From Lepisosteus oculatus (taxonomy: Eukaryota > Chordata > Actinopteri > Semionotiformes > Lepisosteidae): a stretch of DNA of 64,000 nt. Numbering within the stretch: the stretch's first letter is position 1; every line of letters begins with the position of its first letter. Below the pieces are notes generated by a model. The model was not told where the DNA came from. It saw only the letters and a program-made list of their open reading frames with translations, and searched no databases. The stretch is taken from NCBI RefSeq assembly GCF_040954835.1, contig NC_090697.1:3670501-3734500 (forward strand), given 5' to 3'. A program made the translations under genes and the position numbers. Positions 37,236 to 49,035 of this stretch are shown here, one piece after another.

Positions 37236-37499
37236 AAGAAATCAAGTAAAGCAATTTAATTAATAACTTTAGCTTAAATATATATTAAGGAAATTGGATG
37301 GAATTAGAAACATCACCAGGTAAAGCACTAACCAAGGCTTCATAAATGAAGAATTATCTTTAAATTAAAAACAAAGACAAGGACCAGGAGTATAAACAAA
37401 TTTAAAGAACATAATTATTATTTTAGAACTGAGAAAACAAGATAATAATTTTGATGTTAGAATGACCTCTACTAAAATGTGTATCAAAATTAATCTGGA

Positions 37500-37925
37500 A
37501 CATTGAGATAGATTAGGGTAGCCTTGAACCTTGAACTAATTACAATCAGGATAAGAAGTGGTATTGGGTGCCCATTCTACATCTGCAACCTTTCAAAGTT
37601 TCTAACAAGACCTGATATAAGTATTCAAAATCATCAAAGACACTAGCAAAGTAAGCCCAGTGTATTTTTTCAGACTTAATAGTGACAGGAGAACCAGAGT
37701 GACCAACTGGAAACTTTGTGGAAGTTCATTTAAAACTGTGAAAGGAGGCATTAATTTAACCCAAAGTTTGGTGGGATTATGGAAAAAGTTATCCCCGCCA
37801 TATTGCTGAAGATGATACAATGGCTTTAATCAAGAAACAATTGGATGAGTTCCTTGGATCAAGTACTGTAGCTATTGACTCCCAAATCGAATAGATGGGC
37901 TGAATGGGCTCCTCTTGTAACTTTG
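37500..37925 (+). mobile_element. CR1-like LINE C-terminal and 3' fragment
   Basis: Decayed frame with TRVTNWKLCGSSF, GINLTQSLVGLWKKL and a FNQETIG-like block, the usual end of CR1/L2 reverse transcriptase ORFs. Then GATGGGCTGAATGGGCTCCT and TTCTTATGTTG form a widespread fish LINE tail. Confidence 0.65.
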
Positions 37926-38222
37926 TAACTTTTCTTATGTTGCTGTGGTTTAAGGTTTGCTAGAGCAAATTCTGATCAAAGAAAGACGGGTTCGGTGCAG
38001 CTTTGAGGGTTAAAAAGACAAGTGTGCTTAATTTTCCAAACTACTGAAGTGATCTGTTAAATTAACAAGTGGCTTCACACTGCAAATTCCAAATCTTGAG
38101 ATTTTATAGAGTACCTAGACCACAGTGCATCTGTAGAATATTGTCTGAAGCACTAAAATAAGTGTTTTGCTATGGTACTAATATTCATTGTAGGTATTCA
38201 TGGATAAACAGAACAGACTTAC

Positions 38223-38461
38223 CTATCAACCTGTTCATGCTATCCATCCAGCTGAACATGTACAGGGCATGATTCTCTTCAGCACTGAGGTCTGCAATGT
38301 TAGGAGGTTTATCACCCTCCTTAAGAACCCTCCTTGGCATAGGGGCCTGGAAGTGATTGGTTTTCCTTAAGCCAGAGCGGAAGTGTGTTGCAGCCACATA
38401 GTTAACAGCATTGGACCAGCTTCTGCTGAAGCTCACCTCTGGCTCAGAGTATTGTTTTATA
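38223..38461 (-). CDS. leg1: LEG1 exon 5
   Basis: Acceptor TTGTTTCAG|TATAAA, donor GATAG|GTAAGT. Encodes IKQYSEPEVSFSRSWSNAVN, MPRRVLKEGDKP and MDSMNRLIG, matching the family's HFERSW, MPPRILL and LDNVDKSIG blocks. Confidence 0.88.
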
Positions 38462-41400
38462 CTGAAACAAACAATTGAGCTTTCATTCACAAAATGTCAC
38501 CTATTTAAGAAATGCCATTATAATACATTTTAATCACCACAGAAACACACCCCATTAAAATAAAAGGTTGTCTTTAAATGAAGAGGATGTTATTTGCAAT
38601 TTGTGGCTTATCTGATGTTTTGATTCAATTAACGTAATGTGGCCTATATGTAAAAATCTACACTGTTTTCTTCAATTTCTTTTCTGAATGTTCACCTAAA
38701 CTGTAAAACGTTATTAGAGAATTACCCATGCACCACATCTTTACAATAAACTATATACTCTGTGACCTATTGCATGGACTGTACTGTCATTTACTTCTTT
38801 AATTCCTCTTAAAAACATTTTGGTAATAGAAAGAAATTGTAATATACCCTTCAAAATCCTTAATATGTGAACCATGTCTTGTAAGTACTATGTTAATAAA
38901 ATTTACCCACCGCTCTGCAAATTTAGATGCTGCTGTAGAAACAGACAGTTTTTGTGCCTCCCACATTAATTCCAATATTTTGTCTTCATCTCTTGGGTCT
39001 GGAATATCTGACAAACTCAGGTTTTTCAATCCCTTTAGTAGTACAAAAAGGGAAACAATATTTTAACCTCCAAACCATTATATCTACAGTTTGTATAGCA
39101 TTATTTCTAAAAGCGGTTGAAACAACTTCAAGAAAAAGTAAATATTGAACATAATAAGGAACTGATATCACATATTTTTAAGGCATCTAAGGGATTAACA
39201 CTTTATTACTTACCTTATGGTATGACTGAAATACTTGAAATAACCATTATTTGTGATTGGTCTCTAGCCAATAAAGCCTTTAATACCAACATGTTTTATA
39301 CTTAATCTGGTCCTATGTAAAAATTCATTTCTATTAGGTAGATTCCCAGCATATTTTGTGTTGTATAACATGACTTTCAAGAGCAGATTGTACCCGTGAT
39401 TCTACCCCATTGTACCGAAGTGCGAGTAAGTAATAAACTGAACTGATTTAATGACCTTTCACTCTTTTATACTGTTTTCCTCCATCCCTCTTCAACCTCT
39501 GTGCTTATTCTCTGCTGGCCACACAGTAGTGCCATTAGAACAATATAATCTTTGACCACTTCCTGACAGCTTCTCAGATATTGCCAAATTAGACTGTACT
39601 TACACCTCCACTGGCCTACAGTATTGCTCTGGGCTAGCTCTGTTCTCTCACAACACCAGCTTCAGGATAAAAGATCACAAGTATTGTATGGTAATTCAGC
39701 ACCTTGTTTACCATGGTATCCCTTGATGTGTCTTTCACTGTATTTTACAGTATTTTACAAAGGGCAATTATAATTAATTTAATTACATTTTCAGGCAGGA
39801 GTCTGAATTATTGAACCAACATAATATTTATGACATTAATCTTTCATTCAAAATAATTCTGATGTAGGTAATGAGACCCCTATGCCAGAGTTGTTTATTA
39901 TAATTCTTGAAGGTCTCTGCAAAATATCAGATATATCCTTCCATTTAAACATGCTAGTGTGGACACAAATGGTGGCCGTGCTGAGCTGATGTACTGTACG
40001 TCACTTTTAATTGTAGACTGTGACTACATGATCTCTAGAGTGCTGTTGCTCTACTACATTTAAAATCTATCATATTTTAAAGCTCCATGGTGCACTGTTT
40101 TTGTGATCCAGGTGATTGTGTGGGAGTCAGACTCCAGATTCAAGCCACCGTCACCCAGACTCTTACAAGAGCTAAACCCTGTCTTCTAACACTATGACAT
40201 AATGCTGTACTATAATCTTGACTCTACAGCAGCTAACAGAGGTACATGCTCCAATGGTAAAAGTACTCTACCTGGAAGAAGGTTTCCCATTTTGACATCA
40301 GTTCTGGAACTTGTGACTGACAACCTGAAACTGTGTAACAGAAGTCTTCTGCCATTTCACTAGGTTGCAAAATCTCAATGGGAAGGCTTTGTTGAAAAAA
40401 GCCCTCATCTTCTGCAGCGAGGAATGGAATAACAGATACATAGTAATTCACACCTAAATGTGAATGTGAAATAGAGACAGAAAATCGTTCCATTATTAGA
40501 ATTGTTTTTATTATTTTGATCAATTCAATTTTGTTAAAAAGGCAAGTAGAAAGTAATGGTACAGTACATTATACCGTATAACTATTCACATTTTTATATA
40601 ATGCAATGCACTTCAAAAGTGCTAAAACTATTTCAATACAAGAATGCTATTATGAGTGTAGACCTTTGTGATAACAGTTACATCTTTAATAAAAGTATTG
40701 TACAGTAAAAAGTACAAAGGTGTTGCAAATCTAAACCTAAAATGTGACAACCTAAAATTGCAAAATAACCTTTCCGTTTTCTAAAAAGATAAGAGAACAT
40801 TGTCTTATTTATAAATTGTACGTTTATTTTTTTACCTTCTTTTACATTTATTTTTCAAACTTAATTGTTTATTTTTGTGTCAAGTGTCTTCAGCATAGAA
40901 TAATCAATTACATTATTTTGGTATTTATTCTGGAGGATTACATATTGCTAATGCTACAAAAATGTTTCTGACAATTAATTCCAAAGATAAAATAAGAAAA
41001 AAAGTAATTCTGGATTATTACTAAAACAGGAAATTGATATTATGCAATATTTAAACTTTGGCATATCCCTAGCTAATTAACTGATATATCCGAAGGATAT
41101 AATTCAAATATATATAATTCTTATAAAAGAATTATGGGAGATTTCTAGTATATGCTGGGGCAGACTGGCCCATAAAAATGCTTTAATGACTAAGAACAAG
41201 TCTGTCAAAGACACTGCCTAAGGTGCCTCTCAAATTGATCTTTGTAAATAGTTCTTAAGGTGTTGTTAAGGCAACAACCAATTATGTGTTAATAGTGTAG
41301 AATGGGTGTATTTTCTCAAGGTGTGAATTAATGGGTCTTTACATAATGATAGGGGATAGGACAGCTTGTAGCAGTTTGGAGCAGACCTGCTCCTGTTAAG

Positions 41401-42401
41401 TGGTGGCCTCTCTACAGTTTCTAATTTTAATTTTGTATAAAGTATTTTTTAATACTTGAGATTACCTATTTATTGAGAAATCTATTGTTTTATATAAAAG
41501 CATATTTAAGAAAAAATCCATCTAGGCAACGTTCAGATCCAGGAAACCTCCTAGATCTTCAAATATACTGAAGCTTGGAGTGTTGTATGTATAAAGATCC
41601 ACGGCCCCATTCTACCACAAGTCAGGATTTTCTACAGTGTGTGTCTATTGCCTTAAAAATACTCATTGCAGTAACTGCAACTCATACTCACAGCTCCACC
41701 AGCTTTTTGGAGAAATACATGAATCGCCTCCAGAGCAATGGTCACAGAGCAGAGAAACAGTTGTAGGATCATTTAATCTACCTGATGATAAGAAGAGGAA
41801 ATTATTTTATGATCATATTTTTTACTGCAAATTGTACATGTGATGATCTCATAAAACAAATCATCTATTTATTGGAGTATGTTTTCTTTAGAAGTTATTG
41901 TTCTTCTATTCTGTTTTGTTATCCCTGGAGAAACAGAAGTGATGCATACCATAAAATCTGCACCATGAAACAATTGGTTGTACTTTATTGACAATAAAAT
42001 GTGTAGATCAATATTTCAGCATTTTGAATTTGCTGTCAAATGTCTGTTTAATATAATTGGTGTTATATTCTGGAGCATGCACTAAAGAGGTTTTAAGACA
42101 TACCTGTTCGGAATTTCCATCCAAGCTGTGCTGGAAAGCCCCATAAAGGATTGTCTGTGCCATTTAAGCCAATAGTTGTCATATATTTGTCTGTTACACT
42201 CAGCAACACTTTATACAGACTCATTCTGTGCATGTAACACCAGGGGTTGATGGCAATCTTGCCATCCTTTGCCAATTCATCAAGTTGCCCTGGTACTTTG
42301 TCCCACAAAGAAGGATAGCTGAGAGGTTCATCACTTTTTTCTGCATGAATGCATATAAAGTATAAAAGTGAGAGAGTAACAGATAGATTTATTTTCATCA
42401 T
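38223..42401 (-). CDS. leg1: LEG1 (liver-enriched gene 1 / C6orf58 homologue), five exons, C-terminus not found
   Basis: Minus-strand exons 42104-42401, 41692-41781, 40272-40453, 38911-39032 and 38223-38461 join in frame (310 codons plus one base). The product matches the DUF781/LEG1 family: a signal peptide (about residues 1-20, MMKINLSVTLSLLYFICIHA), then INPWCYMHRMSLYK, LWGFPAQLGWKFRTG, DSCISPKSWWSCVNYY, SVIPFLAAEDEG, CYTVSGCQSQVPELMSKW and PEVSFSRSW. LEG1 is a secreted glycoprotein made in liver or glands and needed for liver growth in zebrafish (family knowledge). NGT in exon 1 is a glycosylation sequon. Human C6orf58 is ~330 aa, so a short last exon is missing. Two adjacent ATGs (42401, 42398) are possible starts; a longer N-terminal extension is open to 42425. 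LEG1 faces away from TAAR1 and converges on THEMIS. Confidence 0.9.
38911..39032 (-). CDS. leg1: LEG1 exon 4
   Basis: Acceptor TACTAAAG|GGATTG, donor GAGCG|GTGGGT. Encodes GLKNLSLSDIPDPRDEDKIL to ASKFAER, aligning with the charged helical part of C6orf58. The length (122 nt) gives correct phase on both sides. Confidence 0.85.
40272..40453 (-). CDS. leg1: LEG1 exon 3
   Basis: Acceptor ACATTTAG|GTGTGA, donor TTCCAG|GTAGAG. Encodes VNYYVSVIPFLAAEDEGFFQ to MSKWETFFQ with the family's CYxVSxC cysteine pair. Confidence 0.9.
41692..41781 (-). CDS. leg1: LEG1 exon 2 (90-nt exon)
   Basis: Acceptor CATCAG|GTAGAT and donor GAGCT|GTGAGT. Encodes RLNDPTTVSLLCDHCSGGDS then CISPKSWWS, aligning with RLADPT...CISxxSWW of mammalian C6orf58. 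The phase fits exons 1 and 3 exactly and restores the conserved CISxxSWW block. Confidence 0.9.
42104..42401 (-). CDS. leg1: LEG1 exon 1 (signal peptide)
   Basis: Start ATG at 42399-42401, hydrophobic leader, then the conserved LWDKVPGQLDEL, INPWCYMHRM and QLGWKFRTG. The donor is AACAG|GTATGT with one base carried over. Confidence 0.88.
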
Positions 42402-44654
42402 CTCTGTGGAAAACCAAATCCGCACTATTCTGCTTTGTTACACTGTGCTTCTTATGAAGACCGAAATATAGGACTTTGATCTGAATGTTAAATAAAATCT
42501 TTAAAACACAAAAAGTTAATTTGTTATCTATTTCCTCTGCTAATTTTAGTGGACAGCACTTTATCCTTTAGGCAAATATTTCTGTAGGTATAATGAACTT
42601 TAGGATTAGTGTCAATGGCCTCAGAAGCAGCAGTTATCTTCAGTCTCTCTTAGTCTATAAAAACCAGTATAAAAACTTAGTTGTGCAAAGTACAAAAAAA
42701 AAGATACAGTTACACATTCTTGAATTATTAACAATAGTAACATTAAAATTAAATGTTATAGCACCACTACAGTTTGTTCCATGTGGCATTTCATTAATCA
42801 ATGGTGATTATGCTAAGTATATTACAATATAATGCTAATCATGCAAATATAGTTTGATAAATCAACAATTGCACACTTAAGCTGTCAATAAGGTATATAA
42901 CATCTGATCAGTGGATGCCCTGAGCAATCTTGTCCAATGTTAAATACAGCATTTACTGTCTAAAATACAAAATGTACATCAATTGCATGTTTGTAGTTTA
43001 GCACAGTCCATTCAATTCACCTAGGTTATTGGGTTATAAATATTTTGGTATAATTTTTGTCCCATTTTGTGAATTGCATGTAGTTCTGAAGTACCTATAA
43101 ATCATGTGCATCTGCTTGACCACATTCCTGAGGGGTAGCTATAGTGTATAACCTAAATCTCTAGTGTCATTCCCTGTTTGATCATAATCTGCAAATATAA
43201 TAGTATTATAAATAATATAACCTTGCATATAAGCTATGAATTATAATAATCCGTGCTTTTTACCATCCATCTTTCCTATTTAATTTAAATTAAATGTCTT
43301 AACTTTCTATGTTTTGAATTAATATTACTTTCAAATAACATTTATACGTTATTGCAAGTGTTTAAGGATTTAGAATTTCACCTTGGAAATTTTTCAACTA
43401 GTCAGCCTTTCTTTTTCTCCACTTGCAGTCAGCTGGTCTGTTAAAGAGGTTGTGTTACAAGCCAGCTGACTCCACATGAAGAAAAGGGAAAGGGGACAAT
43501 GCTTCTCTGATTGTACATGGACCTGTCTTTATGTGTGAAGTGTTAATAAGGCCCATCGGTCAAAAGGTGTGAAAGGTGATTGTAGATAAAGATTTTCCCT
43601 TGTTATGAAGTCTACACACAGGAATTAAAAACATAATAAGAAATACAGATGGTCAAGGAGGAATTACAAACATCAGGAGACAAAAGACGAGTGCTTTTAC
43701 AATTATTTGCTTTATATGTTTTTAATACTATTAAAGATCTTGCATAAAATCTTTAACTAGTAAGAAAATATTAAATGACTGTAGCTGTTTAGGATTACTG
43801 CTGCTACGAATAAGAATTTAAATGAGGTTTAGAAAGAAGTACATAATTTTATTTTCCTTAATTGTGTCATTAGGTTTGCTTGTGCATTATCTTTTTTTCC
43901 ATGGACAGTTGTGCACTCGTGTACTCGGGAACCCTTGAGACAGCTTAAGTTCTATCAGAAGATGAAGAAGATCTCATGCTGTGTTACTTTGTTATTTCGG
44001 AGACAACATGTCTTTTTGACTTTCCTTCTATGAAATTCCATAGAGCTAGCAGTACGCCAGACACATCGCTGACAAATCGAAAGGATTTGTGCTCCAAATC
44101 AACAAAGCCACACCTTTAGAAAAAAATGCAGTCCACAGTAGCAGCTCCATCATAGCTGTTACATCTCCGAGCTGTCATTCCATGTCCTATTGCAGATAAT
44201 GTACTCTTGATTAGTATAGCAAGTAAAGTATATTTGCAGTGTTCTGTAAAACACAATGATATTGCTTTTGAACTTCAAATGACTGTTTAGTATGACACAT
44301 TAGAGAAATATGTTCATATGTCAACTGATTCATTGGTTTATCAATTGGGACTCGCAATTGAATCTAATATTTCTAATATTTATTTTGTTTTGGTAAGAGC
44401 AGTGTTCATGTTTTGGCCTTTTGGGCCAAAGCAAGGCAAAAGCAAGGACTGATTGCTAGTTGGGTTACAGCAAGCATTTTCTTTGCTTGAAAACTGAAAC
44501 AAACATTTGGACACATTTATTTATAGTAGTATCACTGACACATTCACTATGGTTTTGTTAACCTTTATAAAGTTTACCAGAGAAGTACTGGTAGATAGCA
44601 TTACTTTCATGGTGTAAAAAGATCAACCTTGCAGTAACTGTATAAATCTAACAA
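42402..44654. other. LEG1 upstream intergenic, no gene seen
   Basis: AT-rich. A TATATTT-like element on the minus strand (plus AAATATA, 42465-42471) could be the LEG1 TATA box, ~70 bases before the start codon. Nothing else was recognised. Confidence 0.35.
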
Positions 44655-44717
44655 TCCATAAACAATTTGAGTTGTGGTATTTAATTGGAATATTCTTGTC
44701 TCAAACCTGCCTTTCAG

Positions 44718-44762
44718 ATTCAAGACTGTGTAACAGAATACCTTAGCATGTATGACAAACAG
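44718..44762 (+). other. Exon-like 45-nt block, copy 1
   Basis: Flanked by TTTCAG and GTAAAG. The only open frame encodes IQDCVTEYLSMYDKQ. No host gene is known on this strand, so it is only a splice-signal-based candidate. Confidence 0.35.
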
Positions 44763-44832
44763 GTAAAGTTCCATAAACAATTTGAGTTGTGGTATTTAAT
44801 TGGAATATTCTTGTCTCAAACCTGCCTTTCAG

Positions 44833-44877
44833 ATTCAAGACTGTGTAACAGAATACCTTAGCATGTATGACAAACAG
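44833..44877 (+). other. Exon-like 45-nt block, copy 2
   Basis: Identical to the block at 44718-44762, with the same splice-like borders. Confidence 0.35.
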
Positions 44878-45821
44878 GTAAAGTCCATAGGTAATAGGTA
44901 ATAGTCCATTTAGAATTGAATAACTAAAAAATAAAAAACAAAGTCACCTGTGCTAAATTCCAAAATAACAAAAATGCATTTGATGATGTGACAAAACAAA
45001 GACCAAATCTTATCTTTTTGTCATGGAGTTCTGAAGCTTTTAACATTAAATTCTTTATCTTGCTCTGGTTAGGAGGAAAATAATAATCAATTCTACAAAA
45101 AAATATAAAAAATATGATGAGGTGGGAGGGCCATTTGCCCAGTTTGTGTGATGTCCTCAGGAGAAAATTACTGTATCTAAAAAAAGATCAAGTTGGTCTC
45201 TGTCCCTTCTGAAAGGATGAGCAACATCCTGTATCACAAAACCATTGTTTACATATATATTTTTATGCAAACAAAATCGTATATGTGAAAAAGAACCAGG
45301 TGTTTTTTAAAGGGGGCACTATGCACAAAGTTGATTTTATATTGGTGTTAAGTACTAAAGTAATAAATGAGTAATTAGTCCATTTAGAATTGAATAACTT
45401 ATGTTCTATAACTATAAGCACATAACAGGCACTGCAGTTTTTGGCAGCACACAGGAGCCAATATTTGTCTGTCTGGAAAAAAACGTTTAGGCTGTTTAGT
45501 TAGCTGTTTTTATGAGGAATTCTCAGACGAAGGTATAACTCATTTCCACTATACAGTATAATTTGTATTGTCAAAATAGGTAAACATAAACCTCATGGCT
45601 AGCATTGCATACTGTGGTTGTTCTTTAATGAAATTGATTTATTTGTTCAAATTACAACTGAATTTGATTAAATTTTTTTACTTTTGATAATTATATTTTG
45701 CATATGTTAATTATTATGATAATGATGATTTATAATGGGTTCCTTTGTAATTTGCTTGAATGTCAGCTAGGATAGCTTAATTTTTCTAACTTAATAATTG
45801 CTAAATAATCACCTATTAATT

Positions 45822-46112
45822 AGCGGAGCAGAGAGGCGGGGCTCTGCGGCTAAGGATGTGCTCTTGTGGCTGGAAGGTTGCTGGTTCAAATCCCACGGCC
45901 GGCAGAGGAATCCTACTCCGTTGGGACCCTGAGCAAGGACCTTCACCCCAAGTGCTCCAGGGGTGCTGTATAAATGGCTGACCCTGCACTCTGACCCCAG
46001 GCTGCTCTCTCCCTGTCTGTGTGTCTCATGGAGAGCAAGCTGGGGTAAACGAAAAGACAAATTCCTAATGCAAGAAATTGTATGTGGCTAATAAAGTGAT
46101 ACAGAAGGGTAG
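45822..46112 (+). mobile_element. tRNA-derived SINE
   Basis: tRNA-like head with GCGGCTAAGGATGTGCTC and B box GCTGGTTCAAATCCCAC. Then CCCAAGTGCTCCAGGGGTGC, TGTATAAATGGCTGACCCTG, and a tail AATTCCTAATGCAAGAAATT and GGCTAATAAAGTGAT. This is the V-SINE-like structure common in fish. Confidence 0.8.
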
Positions 46113-47567
46113 AGCCACCCCCCCCCAGCAATAAAAGTAAGAGAGAGACTGTAAGCACAGGAGCAGGAGTGTGTTTGCTGTTTAATGATTTATTGGCAGT
46201 ATAAAGTAAGTGGTGTACATGTAGCTTTTGTTGCTGTAGCTAGGTAATTACACAGATTAACCACACAATTAAGATCCCCTCCCATACACTCAGTTTTATT
46301 ATGTATTCACGTTGTAGATTCTGATTTTCTGATGTTTCAAAGCTGGACACCTGTCTTGTGGCTCAGCAACAAAGACGTCTGTGTTTAAACTGACTGGGAG
46401 TATGAGAGATATGTAATATCAGGACATTGCAAGGCTAGCATTTCTGGAGGTCAAAATTCATGTTTGCCCTGCTAGTGTTTAAATATACATTCTTTCCAAA
46501 TATGTCCCTTTTCCTAATACATACAGCACTAGAGGCAGGGTACAATTTTATTCTTTAAGAAAGTAAGTAAAGACCTGAATGTAATGTGTAATAAATGTAA
46601 CCTTTAAAATCTTAATAAGAAATAAAGTATTTTATCAAGCCTATGAATGGGAGGATCCCAAAAAGAAAAAAAATGATGCAATAATAAGCAAATCAAAAAG
46701 ATGTTTGATTAAGACAACAGTAGAGGCGAATACAGTACTACCACGGGACCACAAATCAACAAAATTAAGGTTTATTGGTTTTAAAGAATTCAAAACTAAA
46801 TATTGCTGAGTGATGGGATTAAAAAAGCAGCAAACATAGTCATATAATATTATGAAAGAAACCAGAATGTAGTAGTAATCCTTAATGTAGGATCCATCTA
46901 AATACTAGACAATATTAGATAATATGTCAGATTCACAGGGGCTGTGAGTGCTGAAGGCAAACAAGCTGAAAAGGCCAGATGGTGCTTTTCCCACTGTACA
47001 CAAAGATACGAGGGACGATATTTACAAGCTATTAACTGGGATGTTTCGATTGACACTTAAAGTGTACATAAGGTCTAATTTGATAATAAGCAGTCCCTTG
47101 GTATAATAGAATTCATCCAGTATTGCTGCTCATCTTGGAGGTGGTCATGGCAACCTAGGGTGTGTCATGGAAACACAGGGAGTATGGCTTGACTGAGCAC
47201 TGGACAGTGGAGTTCTGTAAAAACTGCAGCACTTACAGAAAACATACACAAAAGCAAAAAGAACAAGTAAAATCCATGCAGTTCATGAGCCTTAGGCCAT
47301 AATTAAACCTGCAACCCCTGGAACTGTGAGGTAACTGTGCTTTGCCAATTAAACAGCACGTTTGGTGATTATTCAAATTAAACCAGGTTACAGTACCGGA
47401 AACAGGTATTATTACTTGCATGCATTCTTCTTTACAAGAGCTATACTTCAGATTCAGACATATTAAACAATTTAATAATTTTATGTAATTTTTAGTCTAT
47501 AGGCTGATGTGTGAGGCAGAACAAATTGAATTTGTTAAGTGTAAGGTTAAATTTATATAACGTCAGC

Positions 47568-47765
47568 AGCCATATCACCCTGTAACTAACAACTGGCAAC
47601 CTGCTGAAGCTAAGTGTGAGCAATATACCGCAATATACCGCATGCAAATTAGATTATGTAAATAGTATCCGGAATCACCAGCAGGTGGAGCTAATAAAGC
47701 TTAACCTCCCTGTACAACATTCGAGCTGTCACTAGAAAACATCCGGTTTCGAATCCCGGGGGGCA
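47568..47765 (+). mobile_element. 5S-SINE start fragment with tRNA-like tail piece
   Basis: AGCAGCCATATCACCCTGTA to AAGTGTGAGC repeats the start of the 5S-SINE at 15.4 kb and then breaks off. At 47742-47760 GGTTTCGAATCCCGGGG looks like a Pol III B box without a full cloverleaf. Confidence 0.55.
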
Positions 47766-48596
47766 ATCTTTATTCAATTAAGAATTTAAGTTGAATGCTC
47801 TTTAGACTTTTAAATTTAAACTGTGTATTACAGCATGTTAATCATTATACATTATAAAAGTTGGTATATTTTATGAAAGCAAGATTGCTCAGTTGGACAA
47901 AAGTACACAGCCTACCACCTTTATCATAAATATTTTAATTATGTAGAAATATTTTCTTTACCGAACATATTACTAATAGTATTAATAATGAATGACCTTG
48001 AACAAGCTGTTAACTCAAAGTATTACCCTGGTCCACATTCTTTGTAACCGTCTTCGTAAACGAAAAGACTATTTTTTCATTGACAAAAAGTAACACCACA
48101 GCATTTCGTTGATCCGATCATGCATTCGTTTCTAATCATACAAAGTATGCCTTTCACATGCTCATAAAATATATTAATTTAGGAACGTAAACCTATTACT
48201 GTATGTAAACTGTACTACTGTATATATGGCTGGTGTTGATAGTTTAAAGAAAAACTACACACCAGTATTCCATTTCTCCCTAAACATTTTAAGCATCAAA
48301 CTCTTACATGTGGTTATTTTGGAAACGTTTTTACGTGCTCCTTCTGACAATATTACTGTACGTTTTTATACTTTGTGAAAATTGAACTTTTTAACCTTTT
48401 CTGCAAATACGCTCGTTATCAGAGTAAACAAAAGCATACTTTTAGAATTTTAATGATAGGGAATATAATATGGAATCGTGTATCTAAAGAAATTAATAAC
48501 GATATAATTATATTCTGGTACTGTAGCACAAACAGTAGTATAAAACTTTCCATTGATATGTGTACGGCTGTTTCAGTGCGTGTCCCATGACTGGAT

Positions 48597-48668
48597 CGGT
48601 AATGTGATAGCTTAAGTGACTGACTTATAAGCGTGAGGTCAGGTGTTCAAATCCAGAAATCACTATGA
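48597..48668 (+). pseudogene. tRNA-like sequence
   Basis: A-box-like TAGCTTAAGTGACTG, anticodon-loop-like CTTATAAG (TAT) and B-box-like GTGTTCAAATCC are in order. GTGAT and ATCAC at the ends can pair. The T-stem does not pair, so this is at best a tRNA relic or SINE head. Confidence 0.35.
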
Positions 48669-48738
48669 GTTTTCTTTTAACAAACATTTCTTTGAAAAAC
48701 TAAAATAGCAAATATTATAGACACTACAGTATATTGAC

Positions 48739-48950
48739 CTTTATATTTACATTAATGTTGCGCATTCGCCTGGCGCTGCTGCCAAAGAGCGCCCGGCTGG
48801 GGTACGTGTCGAAAAGCAGGACAGGAGTGGTAGTGATCAGGGCGAGGATTAGGAAAGCCGCTGACCAGTGCAGCTGACCCACTTTGAACCGGGCGTACAG
48901 TCTGGAGTGATCGCCCGGTTTACGCACCCCTCTGGAACGCTCTGGAACCT
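48739..48950 (-). other. GC-rich exon-like ORF with a predicted membrane segment
   Basis: An isolated CpG-rich block. The minus strand is open with VRKPGDHSRLYARFKVG, then a hydrophobic run LHWSAAFLILALITTTPVLL and FDTYPSRALFGSSARRMRNI. No ATG precedes it; a 5S-SINE fragment abuts its 5' side. A donor-like AAG|GTCAAT lies at its 3' side. I do not recognise the family. The plus strand also has a short ORF from ATG 48755. Confidence 0.4.
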
Positions 48951-48953
48951 CAT

Positions 48954-49035
48954 CTGAAGGACAGCACCTTTTTTACAGTATAGTGTCTCCATCACTATAC
49001 TGGGGCATTAGGATCCACACAGACCGCAGGGTGAC
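48954..49035 (-). mobile_element. 5S-SINE body fragment
   Basis: Minus-strand GCGGTCTGTGTGGATCCTAA, GCCCCAGTATAGTGATGGAG and ACTGTAAAAAAGGTGCTGTC match the middle of the SINE at 15.4 kb. Confidence 0.7.

Larger units (their letters stand above)
44655..44884. repeat. Tandem duplication (~115 bp x 2) carrying an exon-like unit
   Basis: Two essentially identical units (44655-44769 and 44770-44884) differ only at the junction base. Each contains a polypyrimidine AG acceptor (CTGCCTTTCAG), a 45-nt block open in one frame and a strong donor (CAG|GTAAAGT). Confidence 0.95.

Noticed and set aside
38075-38130. Possible last exon of LEG1
   Set aside because: Phase and acceptor fit, but the intron would be only 92 bases and the peptide shows no clear family similarity; kept only as a note.
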